Below, in pieces: positions 32,952 to 41,348 of a stretch of DNA of 64,000 bases. Under the pieces are notes generated by a model. The model had not been told where the DNA came from, searched no databases, and saw only the letters and a program-made list of their open reading frames with translations. The position numbers and the translations under genes were made by a program. The first letter of the stretch is position 1. Each line of letters opens with the position of its first letter. Source of the stretch: Streptomyces bicolor (GTDB lineage: Bacteria; Actinomycetota; Actinomycetes; Streptomycetales; Streptomycetaceae); NCBI RefSeq assembly GCF_000719285.1, contig NZ_JOFS01000005.1, positions 62,001-126,000 of the forward strand. Reading direction: 5' to 3'.

Positions 32952-35372
32952 ATGACGGAGCTCAGCGAAAGCCACGACGATCCGTTCGCCCCGCACCTCG
33001 CCGCCCTGGCGGTGCTCGACGACCGGGGAACCGTGGTCGGATGGAACCGGCGGGCCCAGGAACTGCTCGGCCATCCGGAGACAGCCGTGATCGGTCGTCC
33101 GGCGTTCGAGGTCCTTGTCGATCCCCGCGATCTGCCGGCGGTCAGGGACGCCGCGGCGAGCTGCAGGAGAGACAGCGGCTGGTTCGGGGTGCTCAACGTG
33201 CGGCACCGCGACGGGCGGCTCGTGGAGATGGGGCTCAGGGCCCAAGCGCTCTCCCGCGACGGCCACAGCCGCGAGTGGTTTCTCGCCGGAGCACTCGCGG
33301 TCGACGTCCTGGAGTGGCAGAGGGACCGCGCGGTGCTCGACGGGTTGTACCGCCGGTGTCCGATCGGCCTGGTCGTCCATGGCCCCGACCTGAGGCTTCT
33401 GAAGGTCAACCGGGCCATCGAACGCTTCAGCGGCGTCCCGGCGGCGGAGTTTCGAGGGCTGCCCACCGGCTGTTTCCTCGTCCCCGACGACGCACGCAGG
33501 GCCATGGACCGGGTGCGGCAGGTGATGGAGACCGGAAGGCCGACGGTCTACTCCGAGCAGTTCGTTCGCCTGCAGTGGGATCCGGCACGGGAACGGGTCG
33601 CGATGGTCTCCTCCTTCCCGATGGAGGACGCGTCCGGCCGCGTCCTGGGTGTGGCCGAGATGATCGAGGACATCACCGAACGGCACCGGGCCCAGCGTCG
33701 GCTCGCGCTCCTCGACCAGGCCGGCAGCCGTATCGGAACCACCCTTGACGTGGCGGAGACCGCCCGGGAACTCGCCGAGGTGATGGTGCCTCACCTCGCC
33801 GACCACGCGTCGGTGGACCTCCTTCGGCCGGTGACGTGCGGTGGGGAACTGGCGCAGGCGCTGGCAGAGCCGGTGGTCCGCCTGGGCGTCTGCAGCGTCG
33901 GCGCCCAGCAGGCCGGCCCGCCCCATCCCCAGGGCGAGCCGGTCGAGTTCGGGCCCGACACCCCCCAGGCCAGATGCCTGGCCGAAGGACGGCCCGTCCT
34001 GGAACCGGTTCTCCCACCCGACTGGTTCTCGAAGGAAGGCCACCAGGGGGCCCACGCCCCGGCCCTGGCCGCTCACTCGTTGATCGTGGTCCCCGTGGCC
34101 GCACGAGGCCTGGTGCTGGGCGTGATGACCTTGTGGCGTTCACGCCGCCCCGATCCCTTCGAGGCGGACGACCTCACCCTCGCCCAGGAACTCGCCTCGC
34201 GCGCCGCCATCGCCATCGACAACGCCCGGCGCTTCACCCAGCAGCAGCAGACCGCGTTCACCTTGCAGAGCAGCCTGCTGCCCCGGACGGTCCCGGACCA
34301 GTCGGCCGTCGAGGTGGCCATGCGCTACTTGCCCGCCAGCGCGGCCCCGGGCCTGGGCGGCGACTGGTTCGACGTCATCCCCCTGTCCGGGGCCCGGGTC
34401 GCCCTGGTCGTCGGTGACGTGGTGGGACGCGGCATCCACGCCGCCGCCACCATGGGCCGACTGCGTACCGCCGTACACACCCTCGCCAGCCTCGACCTGG
34501 AACCGGACGAGGTCCTCTCCCGCCTGGACGACCTGGTCGACCTCCTGGCGGCCGAACAGGAAGCAGCCGGCGAACGGCCCGTGGGGGAGCAGGTCGTCGG
34601 GGCCACCTGCCTGTACGCCGTGTACGACCCGGTCTCCGGGCGGTGCTCCATGGCCCGCGCCGGCCACCCGCCGCCCGTGGTGACCGCTCCGGACGGGCGG
34701 GTGGAGCTGCTGGACCTGCCGGCCGGCCCACCGCTCGGCCTGGGCGGCCTGCCGTTCGAGGCCCGGGACGTCGAACTGACCGAGGGAAGCCTGCTGAGTC
34801 TGTACACCAACGGGCTCATCGGCGAACGCCACATCGATGCCGACGTCGGCCTGACCAAGCTGTGCGCAGCGCTGACCCACCCCGCCGACGCGCTGGAACG
34901 GACATGCCAAGCGGTGGTCGACTCGCTCGTGCCATCGCGCCCCGGCGACGACGTCGCTTTGCTGATCGCCCGCACTCGCACGCTGCCACCGGACGATGTC
35001 GCCTCCTGGTGTCTGCCACCGGAGCCTGAAAGCGCCGCCCGCGCCCGGGCCCTGACCTCCGCCCAGCTGACCGAATGGGGTCTGGAGCACTTGGCGTTCA
35101 CGACTGAGCTGATCGCCAGCGAACTGGTCACCAACGTCTACCGCTACGCCAGTGGCCCCGCGACCTTGCGCCTGATCCGCGAACGGTGCCTGGTGTGCGA
35201 GGTCAGCGACACCAGCCACACCTCACCCCACCTGCGCCGCGCCCGCACCACCGACGAGGGCGGGCGCGGCCTGTTCCTGGTGGCCCAGATGGCCGAGCGC
35301 TGGGGCACTCGGTACACCCGCGAGGGAAAGACGGTGTGGACCGAACAACCCCTGGCCGGGACGTTCACCTGA
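32952..35372 (+). CDS. PAS-PAS-GAF-PP2C phosphatase with fused HATPase domain
   Basis: An 806-residue cytoplasmic signalling protein. Two PAS domains (about residues 15-115 and 130-240) and a GAF domain (about 255-415) precede a SpoIIE/RsbU-type PP2C domain (about 430-665) with GGDWFDVIPL, VVGDVVGRG and RPGDDVALLIAR. The end is an anti-sigma-type HATPase, with ELVTNVYRYA and DEGGRGLFLV. Phosphatase and kinase modules in one chain are common in Streptomyces and probably control anti-sigma-factor antagonists. The usual TDG motif is TNG (LYTNGL), an unusual change at a metal-site Asp. ATG 32952 has GGAG upstream; GTG 32940 is the alternative. Confidence 0.9.
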   Translation: MTELSESHDDPFAPHLAALAVLDDRGTVVGWNRRAQELLGHPETAVIGRPAFEVLVDPRDLPAVRDAAASCRRDSGWFGVLNVRHRDGRLVEMGLRAQALSRDGHSREWFLAGALAVDVLEWQRDRAVLDGLYRRCPIGLVVHGPDLRLLKVNRAIERFSGVPAAEFRGLPTGCFLVPDDARRAMDRVRQVMETGRPTVYSEQFVRLQWDPARERVAMVSSFPMEDASGRVLGVAEMIEDITERHRAQRRLALLDQAGSRIGTTLDVAETARELAEVMVPHLADHASVDLLRPVTCGGELAQALAEPVVRLGVCSVGAQQAGPPHPQGEPVEFGPDTPQARCLAEGRPVLEPVLPPDWFSKEGHQGAHAPALAAHSLIVVPVAARGLVLGVMTLWRSRRPDPFEADDLTLAQELASRAAIAIDNARRFTQQQQTAFTLQSSLLPRTVPDQSAVEVAMRYLPASAAPGLGGDWFDVIPLSGARVALVVGDVVGRGIHAAATMGRLRTAVHTLASLDLEPDEVLSRLDDLVDLLAAEQEAAGERPVGEQVVGATCLYAVYDPVSGRCSMARAGHPPPVVTAPDGRVELLDLPAGPPLGLGGLPFEARDVELTEGSLLSLYTNGLIGERHIDADVGLTKLCAALTHPADALERTCQAVVDSLVPSRPGDDVALLIARTRTLPPDDVASWCLPPEPESAARARALTSAQLTEWGLEHLAFTTELIASELVTNVYRYASGPATLRLIRERCLVCEVSDTSHTSPHLRRARTTDEGGRGLFLVAQMAERWGTRYTREGKTVWTEQPLAGTFT

Positions 35373-35387
35373 CCGTCTCGGGCCTTG

Positions 35388-35720
35388 CTACTCCTGGCCG
35401 GGGACCGCCATCTCCCCCAGCAGCGACCAGTCGTGCTGCGGAACGTTCATGTTGACGATGCGCGGCGTCTCGACCAGATGGGGCGGCAACGTCTGCTGCG
35501 CCGCCTTGAAATGCGCGGACTGCACATGCGCTGCCCCGGCCTCGTCGTCGCGGAACGCCTCGACCAGGACGTACTCCGTCGGGTCCTCCACACTGCGCGA
35601 CCAGTCGAACCACAGGCAGCCCGGCTCGGCGCGCGTGGCCCGGGTGAAGTCGGCGGTGATCTCGGGCCAGCGGTCGGCGTGCTCGGGACGGACTCGGAAC
35701 TTGGCGGTGATGAAGATCAT
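35388..35720 (-). CDS. Antibiotic biosynthesis monooxygenase (ABM/YgiN-like) domain protein
   Basis: A 110-residue single-domain dimeric alpha-beta barrel protein. ITAKFRVRPEHADRWPEI opens the fold; EPGCLWFDWSRSVEDPTEYVLVEAF and HVQSAHFKA are family-typical. Members include quinone monooxygenases and small isomerases, and some only bind ligands. It starts 24 bases after the second ATPase stop and is the last gene of the seven-gene minus-strand operon. Its role with a polyol-type transporter is unclear. The convergent PP2C gene ends 15 bases away. Confidence 0.85.
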   Translation of the reverse strand: MIFITAKFRVRPEHADRWPEITADFTRATRAEPGCLWFDWSRSVEDPTEYVLVEAFRDDEAGAAHVQSAHFKAAQQTLPPHLVETPRIVNMNVPQHDWSLLGEMAVPGQE

Positions 35721-35744
35721 GAGGGTTCCTTCGGTGATGCGTCG

Positions 35745-36824
35745 TTACGACTGGAGTACCAACTGTCCGTCCGCGTACGGAAGGACCTTGGCGCGCGGCA
35801 GATGGACCAGGACCTCCTCGCCCGCCGGAATTCCCTCCTCCCGCGGCGTCTTGGTCCTGACGAGCTGCCCGGCCACCTCGACCTCGAGCACGCGCTGCGC
35901 GCCATGGTCCGTGACGCCCCGCAGTCTGCCGGGAAAGGTGTTGTGACCGGGGTCCGTGACGATCTTGACATACTCGGGCCGGACACCCACCTGGACCTCG
36001 GTCGTGCCGTGCGGGATGTCCCAGGCGGCGGACAGCGTCCGGCCACCCAGCGCGAGGGATCCGTCGCTTCGGCCCACGGCCAGGAAGTTCATCGCCGGTG
36101 AGCCGATGAAATAGCCGACATAGGTGGACGAGGGCGCCTCGAAGAGCTGCTCCGGCGTGCCCTGCTGCACGGCACGGCCGTCCTTCATCACCAGCACTTC
36201 CTGCGCGAAGCTCATCGCCTCGTACTGGTCGTGCGTCACATAGATCACCGTGGGCCGGAACTGCTCGGTGATCTCTCGGATCTTGCGCCGCAGCGAGTGC
36301 TTCAGCTGAGGGTCGATCACGGTGAGCGGCTCGTCCATCAGGACCGCCGCCACGTCGTCACGGACCAGGCCGCGGCCGAGTGAGATCAGCTGCTTGTCGT
36401 CGGCGGTGAGACCGCGAGCGGGCTGCTTCAGCCGGTCGTGCAGGTCCAGGGCCTCGGCGACGTGCCGTACCTTGGCGTCGATCCTCGCCCCGTCCCAGCG
36501 CCGGCACTGCAGTGGGAAGGCGAGGTTGTCGTAGACCGTCATGGACTTGTAGATGACGGGGAACTGGAAGACCTGGGCGATGTTGCGGGCCTTCGTGGGC
36601 AGGGCGGTGACGTCGACGCCGTCGAACAGCACCCGCCCCCGGGACGGCGTGACCAGGCCGGACAGGATGTTCAGCAGCGTCGTCTTGCCGCAGCCGGAGG
36701 GGCCGACCAGCGCATAGGTCCTGCCGGACTCGAAGGTCAGCTGCAGCGGCTTGAGCGCCCACCGCTCCTCCTCGGCACCCGGCGCGTACGCGTGCCCGAC
36801 GTCGACTATGTCCAACTGGGCCAT
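35745..36824 (-). CDS. CUT1-type ABC importer ATPase, second (GlpT-like)
   Basis: A 359-residue MalK/UgpC-type ATPase. Walker A is VGPSGCGKTT, Walker B VLMDEPLTVIDPQL, and the switch His lies in YVTHDQYEAMS. The signature region is LTADDKQLISLGRGL, degenerate against LSGGQ. A TOBE regulatory domain fills the last about 110 residues. Having two separate ATPases with one of this DEPLTVIDP form resembles the glycerol importer of rhizobia. It starts one base after the stop of the first ATPase. An open extension upstream lies within that gene and is rejected. Confidence 0.9.
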   Translation of the reverse strand: MAQLDIVDVGHAYAPGAEEERWALKPLQLTFESGRTYALVGPSGCGKTTLLNILSGLVTPSRGRVLFDGVDVTALPTKARNIAQVFQFPVIYKSMTVYDNLAFPLQCRRWDGARIDAKVRHVAEALDLHDRLKQPARGLTADDKQLISLGRGLVRDDVAAVLMDEPLTVIDPQLKHSLRRKIREITEQFRPTVIYVTHDQYEAMSFAQEVLVMKDGRAVQQGTPEQLFEAPSSTYVGYFIGSPAMNFLAVGRSDGSLALGGRTLSAAWDIPHGTTEVQVGVRPEYVKIVTDPGHNTFPGRLRGVTDHGAQRVLEVEVAGQLVRTKTPREEGIPAGEEVLVHLPRAKVLPYADGQLVLQS

Positions 36825-36825
36825 A

Positions 36826-37914
36826 TCAACGCCCTTCCACTGAAGCGAGATCGTATGAAGGTGTGCGCACGAGCGACCCCTGCTCGTCGAAGGCGAACAG
36901 CCGGTCGGGACGGAGCCGGAGTTTGACCAGGTCGCCGAGGGCGACGTCGTGGATGCCCTCGATCTGGACGACGAAGGGGCTCTCGCCGACGGCCACGTGG
37001 ACGAAGGTCTCGGAACCGGAGATCTCCACGAAGGTGACCTCGCCCTCGACCCCGCCGGCGGCAAGGCTGACGTCGGTGGCGCGCAGCCCGAACCGGTAGG
37101 CGCCGTCGGGCAGGTCGGCCAGGTGCGGGGAGACATGGGTGGCCTGGAAGCCGGCCACCGTGACCTGGCCGCCCTCGAGTCGGCCCGTGAAGACGTTCAT
37201 GGGCGGGTCGTTGATGATGGACGCCACCGTGGTGGTCGCCGGGCGTTCGTAGACCTCCTGCGGCGTCCCGGTCTGGAGGATCCGCCCCTCGTGCATGACC
37301 AGGACGACGTCCCCGAGCATCATCGCCTCGGCGGGTTCGGTGGTCGTGTAGATGACGATCGTGTCGCCCTGGTCCGAGAAGAGGGCCTTGAACTCGTCGC
37401 GCAGCTGTTCCCGCAACTTGTAGTCCAGGTTCGCCAGTGGCTCGTCGAGCAGGAGGATGCCGGTCTCGCGGGCCAGGGCGCGGGCCATCGCGACGCGCTG
37501 CTGCTGGCCGCCGGAGAGCTGGGAGGGCTTGCGCTGCTCGAAGTCCGCGAGTCCCACGCTCGCCAGGCTCTGCCGGACCCGTCGCCGGATCTCGTCCCGT
37601 GACAGTCCGGCCCGCTTCAGCGGGAAGGCGACGTTGTCGAACACGTTGAGATGCGGGTAGTTGATGAACTGCTGGTAGACCATGGCGGTGTCCCGCCGCC
37701 ACACCGGCGTCCTCAGGAAGTCGGCTCCCGCCCGGGTGAGCGAGCCGGAGTCCACTTTCTGCAGGCCGGCCAGGGCCCGTAGCAGCGTCGTCTTCCCGGC
37801 CATCGTCCGGCCGATGACGGTGTGCAGCCGTCCCGGCTCGAAGGTGGCGGTCACCTTCCTGAGGTGGTCGACGCCGTCGACGGTCAGGCACAGATCAGTG
37901 GCGCTGAGGTTCAT
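36826..37914 (-). CDS. CUT1-type ABC importer ATPase, first (GlpS-like)
   Basis: A 362-residue ATPase with an unusual P-loop, VIGRTMAGKTTLLRAL. The signature LSGGQQQRVAMARAL and Walker B LLLDEPLANLDYKL are normal. The usual switch His is replaced in YTTTEPAEAMM (TTE instead of THD), so this subunit may be catalytically weak in an asymmetric pair. A TOBE domain follows. ATG 37914 overlaps the permease stop (ATGA). Such an atypical first ATPase is also seen in the GlpS position of glycerol importers. Confidence 0.9.
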   Translation of the reverse strand: MNLSATDLCLTVDGVDHLRKVTATFEPGRLHTVIGRTMAGKTTLLRALAGLQKVDSGSLTRAGADFLRTPVWRRDTAMVYQQFINYPHLNVFDNVAFPLKRAGLSRDEIRRRVRQSLASVGLADFEQRKPSQLSGGQQQRVAMARALARETGILLLDEPLANLDYKLREQLRDEFKALFSDQGDTIVIYTTTEPAEAMMLGDVVLVMHEGRILQTGTPQEVYERPATTTVASIINDPPMNVFTGRLEGGQVTVAGFQATHVSPHLADLPDGAYRFGLRATDVSLAAGGVEGEVTFVEISGSETFVHVAVGESPFVVQIEGIHDVALGDLVKLRLRPDRLFAFDEQGSLVRTPSYDLASVEGR

Positions 37915-38756
37915 CGGACCGCTCCCGACAGGTTCCCCTTGGACAACAGGCGCTCCACCCACAGGGCGAGCAGGATCAGCGGTGCCACGCCGAAGAGCGC
38001 GGCGGCGGACAGCGTCCACCACGGTGGAATGGAGGAGTTGAGGGCGACGACCGCCTGGGGCAGGGTCTGGACCTCGGTGAAGGTCAGCCGGAAGGCGAAG
38101 AAGAAGTCGTTCCAGCCGAACACGGCGCAGAACATCGCCGCCACGGTCAGCCCGGGCAGGGAGTTCGGCAGGATCGCCCGTACGAAGGCCTGGAACGGAG
38201 GGCAGCCGTCCAGCATCGCCATCTCGTCGATCTCCCGGGGGATGCCGTTGAAGAAGTCCACCATCACCCAGACCGCGATCGGCAGCAGCAGCGCGACCGT
38301 CACGATGACCAGGCCGGGGATGGTGTCCAGGAGGCCACCCCACTGCAGGAGGTAGAAGAACGGGATCACCAGGACGACCGGCGGCATGATCCGTTGGGAG
38401 ACGAAGAAGAAGACGATGTCGCTGTTCTTGATGAAGCCCAGCCTGAACCGGTACCGGGACAGCGCGTAGGCGGCCAGGGAGCCCAGGGCCAGGCTGATGG
38501 CGGACGCGGCGAGGGTGACGATCGCGCTGTTGACGAAGGGGTCGATCACATCGACGCCGCCGGCTCCGCCGAAGATGTTGCGCCAGCCGGTGAGGGTGGG
38601 CTCGTACTGCGCCCAGGGAAGGTAAGTCGGGCCGCCCTGCACGGCGTTGGCGTTCTTGAAGCTCGTCGTCATCGCCCAGAAGAACGGCCCCGCGACGAAG
38701 CAGGCCCACAGGGCGATCACGGTGTACTTGAACACGGGGTAAAGGCGCGACCTCAT
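37911..38756 (-). CDS. CUT1-type ABC importer permease (MalG-like)
   Basis: A 281-residue protein with six transmembrane segments. The coupling loop is EIDEMAMLDGCPPFQAFVRAILP, matching the EAA motif. AYALSRYRFRLG is typical of MalG-like subunits. ATG 38756 overlaps the stop of the MalF-like gene, and its own stop overlaps the next ATPase start. It transports the ligand received from the lipoprotein encoded upstream; the ligand is probably a polyol or small sugar derivative. Confidence 0.91.
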   Translation of the reverse strand: MRSRLYPVFKYTVIALWACFVAGPFFWAMTTSFKNANAVQGGPTYLPWAQYEPTLTGWRNIFGGAGGVDVIDPFVNSAIVTLAASAISLALGSLAAYALSRYRFRLGFIKNSDIVFFFVSQRIMPPVVLVIPFFYLLQWGGLLDTIPGLVIVTVALLLPIAVWVMVDFFNGIPREIDEMAMLDGCPPFQAFVRAILPNSLPGLTVAAMFCAVFGWNDFFFAFRLTFTEVQTLPQAVVALNSSIPPWWTLSAAALFGVAPLILLALWVERLLSKGNLSGAVR

Positions 38757-39631
38757 GAGTCCCCCTTCAGCTTGAAGGCCCTGGTGAGCAGGGCGGCGAC
38801 GACCGTGAGCGTGACGATCATCAGGACGAGGTAGGTCAGGGACATCGCGCCGCTGTAGCCGGTCTGCTGGTCCCTGAGCCCTTGGATGTACAGGTAGTAA
38901 CCCGGGGTCTCCGTGGCGGAGCCGGGCCCGCCGGACGTCAGGACGTAGACGCTGTCGGAGAGCTTGGACGCCTCGATCAGCCGGATGATGACCGCCGCGA
39001 CCGAGACCGGTGCCATCAGCGGGAACGTCACCTTCCAGAAGGTGCGCCAGGTGCCGGCGCCGTCGATCGCGGCGGCCATGAACGGTTCCTTGGGCAGGCT
39101 GAGCAGGCCGGCCAGCAACAACAGGAACATGAAAGGGGTCCACTGCCAGACCTCGACGGTCATCAGCGCGAACAGGGCCGGTCCGGACTCGGTGAGCCAA
39201 GGTATTTCCGTCAGGCCCAGCATCCCCAGCAGGTCGTTCACCGGCCCCAGCGACTCATGGAAGATCGTCTGCCAGATGGCGGCCATCACCACGGGCGTGG
39301 TCATCATGGGGACGAGGAAGAGCACCCGCCACAATCTGCGGCCGCGTACCTCGCGCCAGACCAGCAGGGCCATGCCGAACCCGATGACGTACTGGATCAG
39401 GACCGTGCCGCCCGCCAGCAGGATCAGCCGGGTGATGGAGGCCCAGAAGCGGCTGTCGTCCAGCATCGCGGTGTAGTTGGCCCCTCCGATGAAGTCCATC
39501 CGAGGGCTGGACACGTTCCAGCCGGAGAAGCTGACGCGGATCGTGAACAGCAGCGGGAAAATGATGATCAGAAAGAGCGTGAGCAGTCCCGGCAGCAGGA
39601 ACATGCTCTTGTGCCGGCGCAGGCCGTCCAT
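38753..39631 (-). CDS. CUT1-type ABC importer permease (MalF-like)
   Basis: A 292-residue protein with six transmembrane segments; the EAA coupling loop is EPFMAAAIDGAGTWRTFWKVTFPLM. The N-terminus MDGLRRHKSMFLLPGLLTLFL is a normal first segment. ATG 39631 has AGGAG with four-base spacing. Upstream extensions pass through a hairpin and repeat and are rejected. The 97-base gap to the binding-protein gene holds a strong stem-loop that may lower permease expression relative to the binding protein. Confidence 0.9.
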   Translation of the reverse strand: MDGLRRHKSMFLLPGLLTLFLIIIFPLLFTIRVSFSGWNVSSPRMDFIGGANYTAMLDDSRFWASITRLILLAGGTVLIQYVIGFGMALLVWREVRGRRLWRVLFLVPMMTTPVVMAAIWQTIFHESLGPVNDLLGMLGLTEIPWLTESGPALFALMTVEVWQWTPFMFLLLLAGLLSLPKEPFMAAAIDGAGTWRTFWKVTFPLMAPVSVAAVIIRLIEASKLSDSVYVLTSGGPGSATETPGYYLYIQGLRDQQTGYSGAMSLTYLVLMIVTLTVVAALLTRAFKLKGDS

Positions 39632-39665
39632 GGTTCTCCTTGCGGAATGGTTCTCCGTGCGGAAT
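39632..39665. repeat. 17-bp tandem duplication covering the permease ribosome site
   Basis: GGTTCTCCTTGCGGAAT is followed directly by GGTTCTCCGTGCGGAAT, one mismatch. Read on the minus strand, each copy contains a GGAGAACC ribosome-binding-like block, so the MalF-like gene has a spare site upstream of the used one. It may be a simple slippage event. Confidence 0.75.
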
Positions 39666-39675
39666 GGGGCGGAGT

Positions 39676-39713
39676 CCCCGGGTGGCCGGCCGGTGCGGTC
39701 CGGCCACCCGGGG
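39676..39713 (-). promoter_or_regulatory. Strong intercistronic stem-loop after the binding-protein gene
   Basis: CCCCGGGTGGCCGG (39676-39689) and CCGGCCACCCGGGG (39700-39713) are perfect 14-bp arms around a 10-base loop. On the minus-strand transcript it falls between the binding-protein stop and the first permease. Such structures commonly protect the binding-protein mRNA end or partly terminate, giving excess binding protein. No T-run is present. Confidence 0.75.
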
Positions 39714-39728
39714 CGCCCTGCGGTCGGA

Positions 39729-41330
39729 TCAGGACTCGTCCTCGAGCGCGACCACGTTGCGATAGGCGCTCTGGGCCTTCTCCTTGCCGATCTGGTCGGT
39801 GATCTTGGCCCATTCCGCGGCCACGCCGTCCAGCGCCCGCTGCGGGGACTCCTGGCCGGCCAGCGCCGCGGCGACGCCGCTCGCCAGAGCGGACATGTAC
39901 TGGTTGACACCGGGGACACGCAGGTCGAAGACGCGGTTGGGGTTCTCCTCCATGCCGGAGAGCGTGTTGACGTACGCCTTGGCGACGTCCTCGTCCCAGC
40001 CCTGCTTCTCCCAGAACGCCGGGTCGAAGTGGGAGATGCGGTAGGGGTTGACGCCGAAGCGTCCGATGGTCAGGTCGAGGGCGGTGTTGGCCTCGTTGCT
40101 GAAGAAGCACAGGTAGTCGAAGGCCATCTCCTGGTGGCTGGACGCCTTGGCCACCGCGGAGGTCCATCCCCAGGTGAAGTAGGCCGCCTGGTTCGCTTTC
40201 TTGTCCCACGACTTCGTGGTGCGGTTATAGACCTCCGTGGAGCCCGGCAGCGGCGCCGCCTCAACCGCGTTGCGGATCCTGCTGTCCGGCTGCTGGGCCT
40301 GGATGAAGGCGTCGTCCCAGGAGTACGACATCAGTGTCTGGCCGCCTCCGAAGGAGAAGATCTCGTCGCCCAGGCCGAAGTTGGCGCCGCCGGGTGCCCA
40401 GGTGGACTTGGCCTTGACCATGTCCTCCAGGGCGCGCACGAAGCCGGGCGTGTTGATCAGCGGCTTCATGGTCTCGACGTCGAAGAAGACACCGCCCTTG
40501 ACGTCCGGGTTCTTCACGTACGGCGCCGCCCGGCTGATGAATGCGGAGAAGGTGAGGTCGTCGCGCTTGGTGACCTCGGCGCTGCCGTAGTTCTTCTTGC
40601 CGTCGCCGTCGAAGTCCTTGCCGCTGAACACCTCGGCCACGTCCTGGTATTCGGCCCACGTCCTGGGCACCTTCAGGTCCTTGCCCGTGGCCTTCTTGTA
40701 CTCCGCCTGCCACTTGGGGTCCTTCAGTACATCGGTGCGGACCTTGAGGTAGTGCCGGTCGCCGTCGACCGGGTACTGCACGACCTTCCCGTCCCAGGTC
40801 GCCACGTCCATGTACGCCGCGGTCACGTCCTGCATACCGGTGGTGTTCAGGTACTTCTCCGGCACCGGAGCCAGGTACGGGGCCATGTCGCCGATCCACA
40901 GGGACGGGTAGAACATGACGTCGTACGCCGGCTGGCCCGCCTGGAGGGGCGTGAGGATCTTCTGGTGGAGCTCTCCGAAGGGGACGTTGACCACCTCGAC
41001 CTTCCCGCCGGTGATCTCCTCGAACTGCTTGGCATGCAGTTGCGTCGGCTCACCGATGACCGGGACGGCATGGCTGATGATCTTCAGCGTCTGCCCGGAG
41101 TAGTCCTTGCGGCTGATCGACTCGTAGCTGCAGGTGCCGGGGACGTCCTTGACCTTCGTCGCCGGGTAGGTCTTGCCGTACTTCTGGTAGCTGATCTCCG
41201 AGCCGGGCTTGAAGAGCGCGGCCTTTTCCTTGGGCTTGTGCTGTGCCTCGTTCTGGGCGGTGCAGGCGGTGGCGGTCAGGGCCGCTACGGCCGCGACGGC
41301 GACCAGGCCCGGGTACGGTCTGCTGCGCAT
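39729..41330 (-). CDS. Extracellular substrate-binding lipoprotein (CUT1-type importer)
   Basis: A 533-residue lipoprotein, longer than most sugar-binding proteins. The signal ends in a lipobox LTATAC at about Cys 23. The mature chain has a type-2 binding fold with KIISHAVPVIGEPTQLHAKQF and YDVMFYPSLWIGDMAPYLAPV, and FSFGGGQTLMSYSWDDAF. An insertion near residue 220 contains an EF-hand-like acidic loop, DFDGDGKKNYGSAE. It follows the alcohol dehydrogenase by 18 bases and precedes two permeases and two ATPases. That order is close to rhizobial glycerol/polyol importers. The ligand is not proven. Confidence 0.9.
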   Translation of the reverse strand: MRSRPYPGLVAVAAVAALTATACTAQNEAQHKPKEKAALFKPGSEISYQKYGKTYPATKVKDVPGTCSYESISRKDYSGQTLKIISHAVPVIGEPTQLHAKQFEEITGGKVEVVNVPFGELHQKILTPLQAGQPAYDVMFYPSLWIGDMAPYLAPVPEKYLNTTGMQDVTAAYMDVATWDGKVVQYPVDGDRHYLKVRTDVLKDPKWQAEYKKATGKDLKVPRTWAEYQDVAEVFSGKDFDGDGKKNYGSAEVTKRDDLTFSAFISRAAPYVKNPDVKGGVFFDVETMKPLINTPGFVRALEDMVKAKSTWAPGGANFGLGDEIFSFGGGQTLMSYSWDDAFIQAQQPDSRIRNAVEAAPLPGSTEVYNRTTKSWDKKANQAAYFTWGWTSAVAKASSHQEMAFDYLCFFSNEANTALDLTIGRFGVNPYRISHFDPAFWEKQGWDEDVAKAYVNTLSGMEENPNRVFDLRVPGVNQYMSALASGVAAALAGQESPQRALDGVAAEWAKITDQIGKEKAQSAYRNVVALEDES

Positions 41331-41348
41331 GGGGCTTCTCCTGCGGTG

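Noticed and set aside
30605..33505. A minus-strand frame of over 950 codons across the importer operon end
   Set aside because: It crosses a terminator and two real genes, and its product is Ser/Arg/Ala-rich noise.
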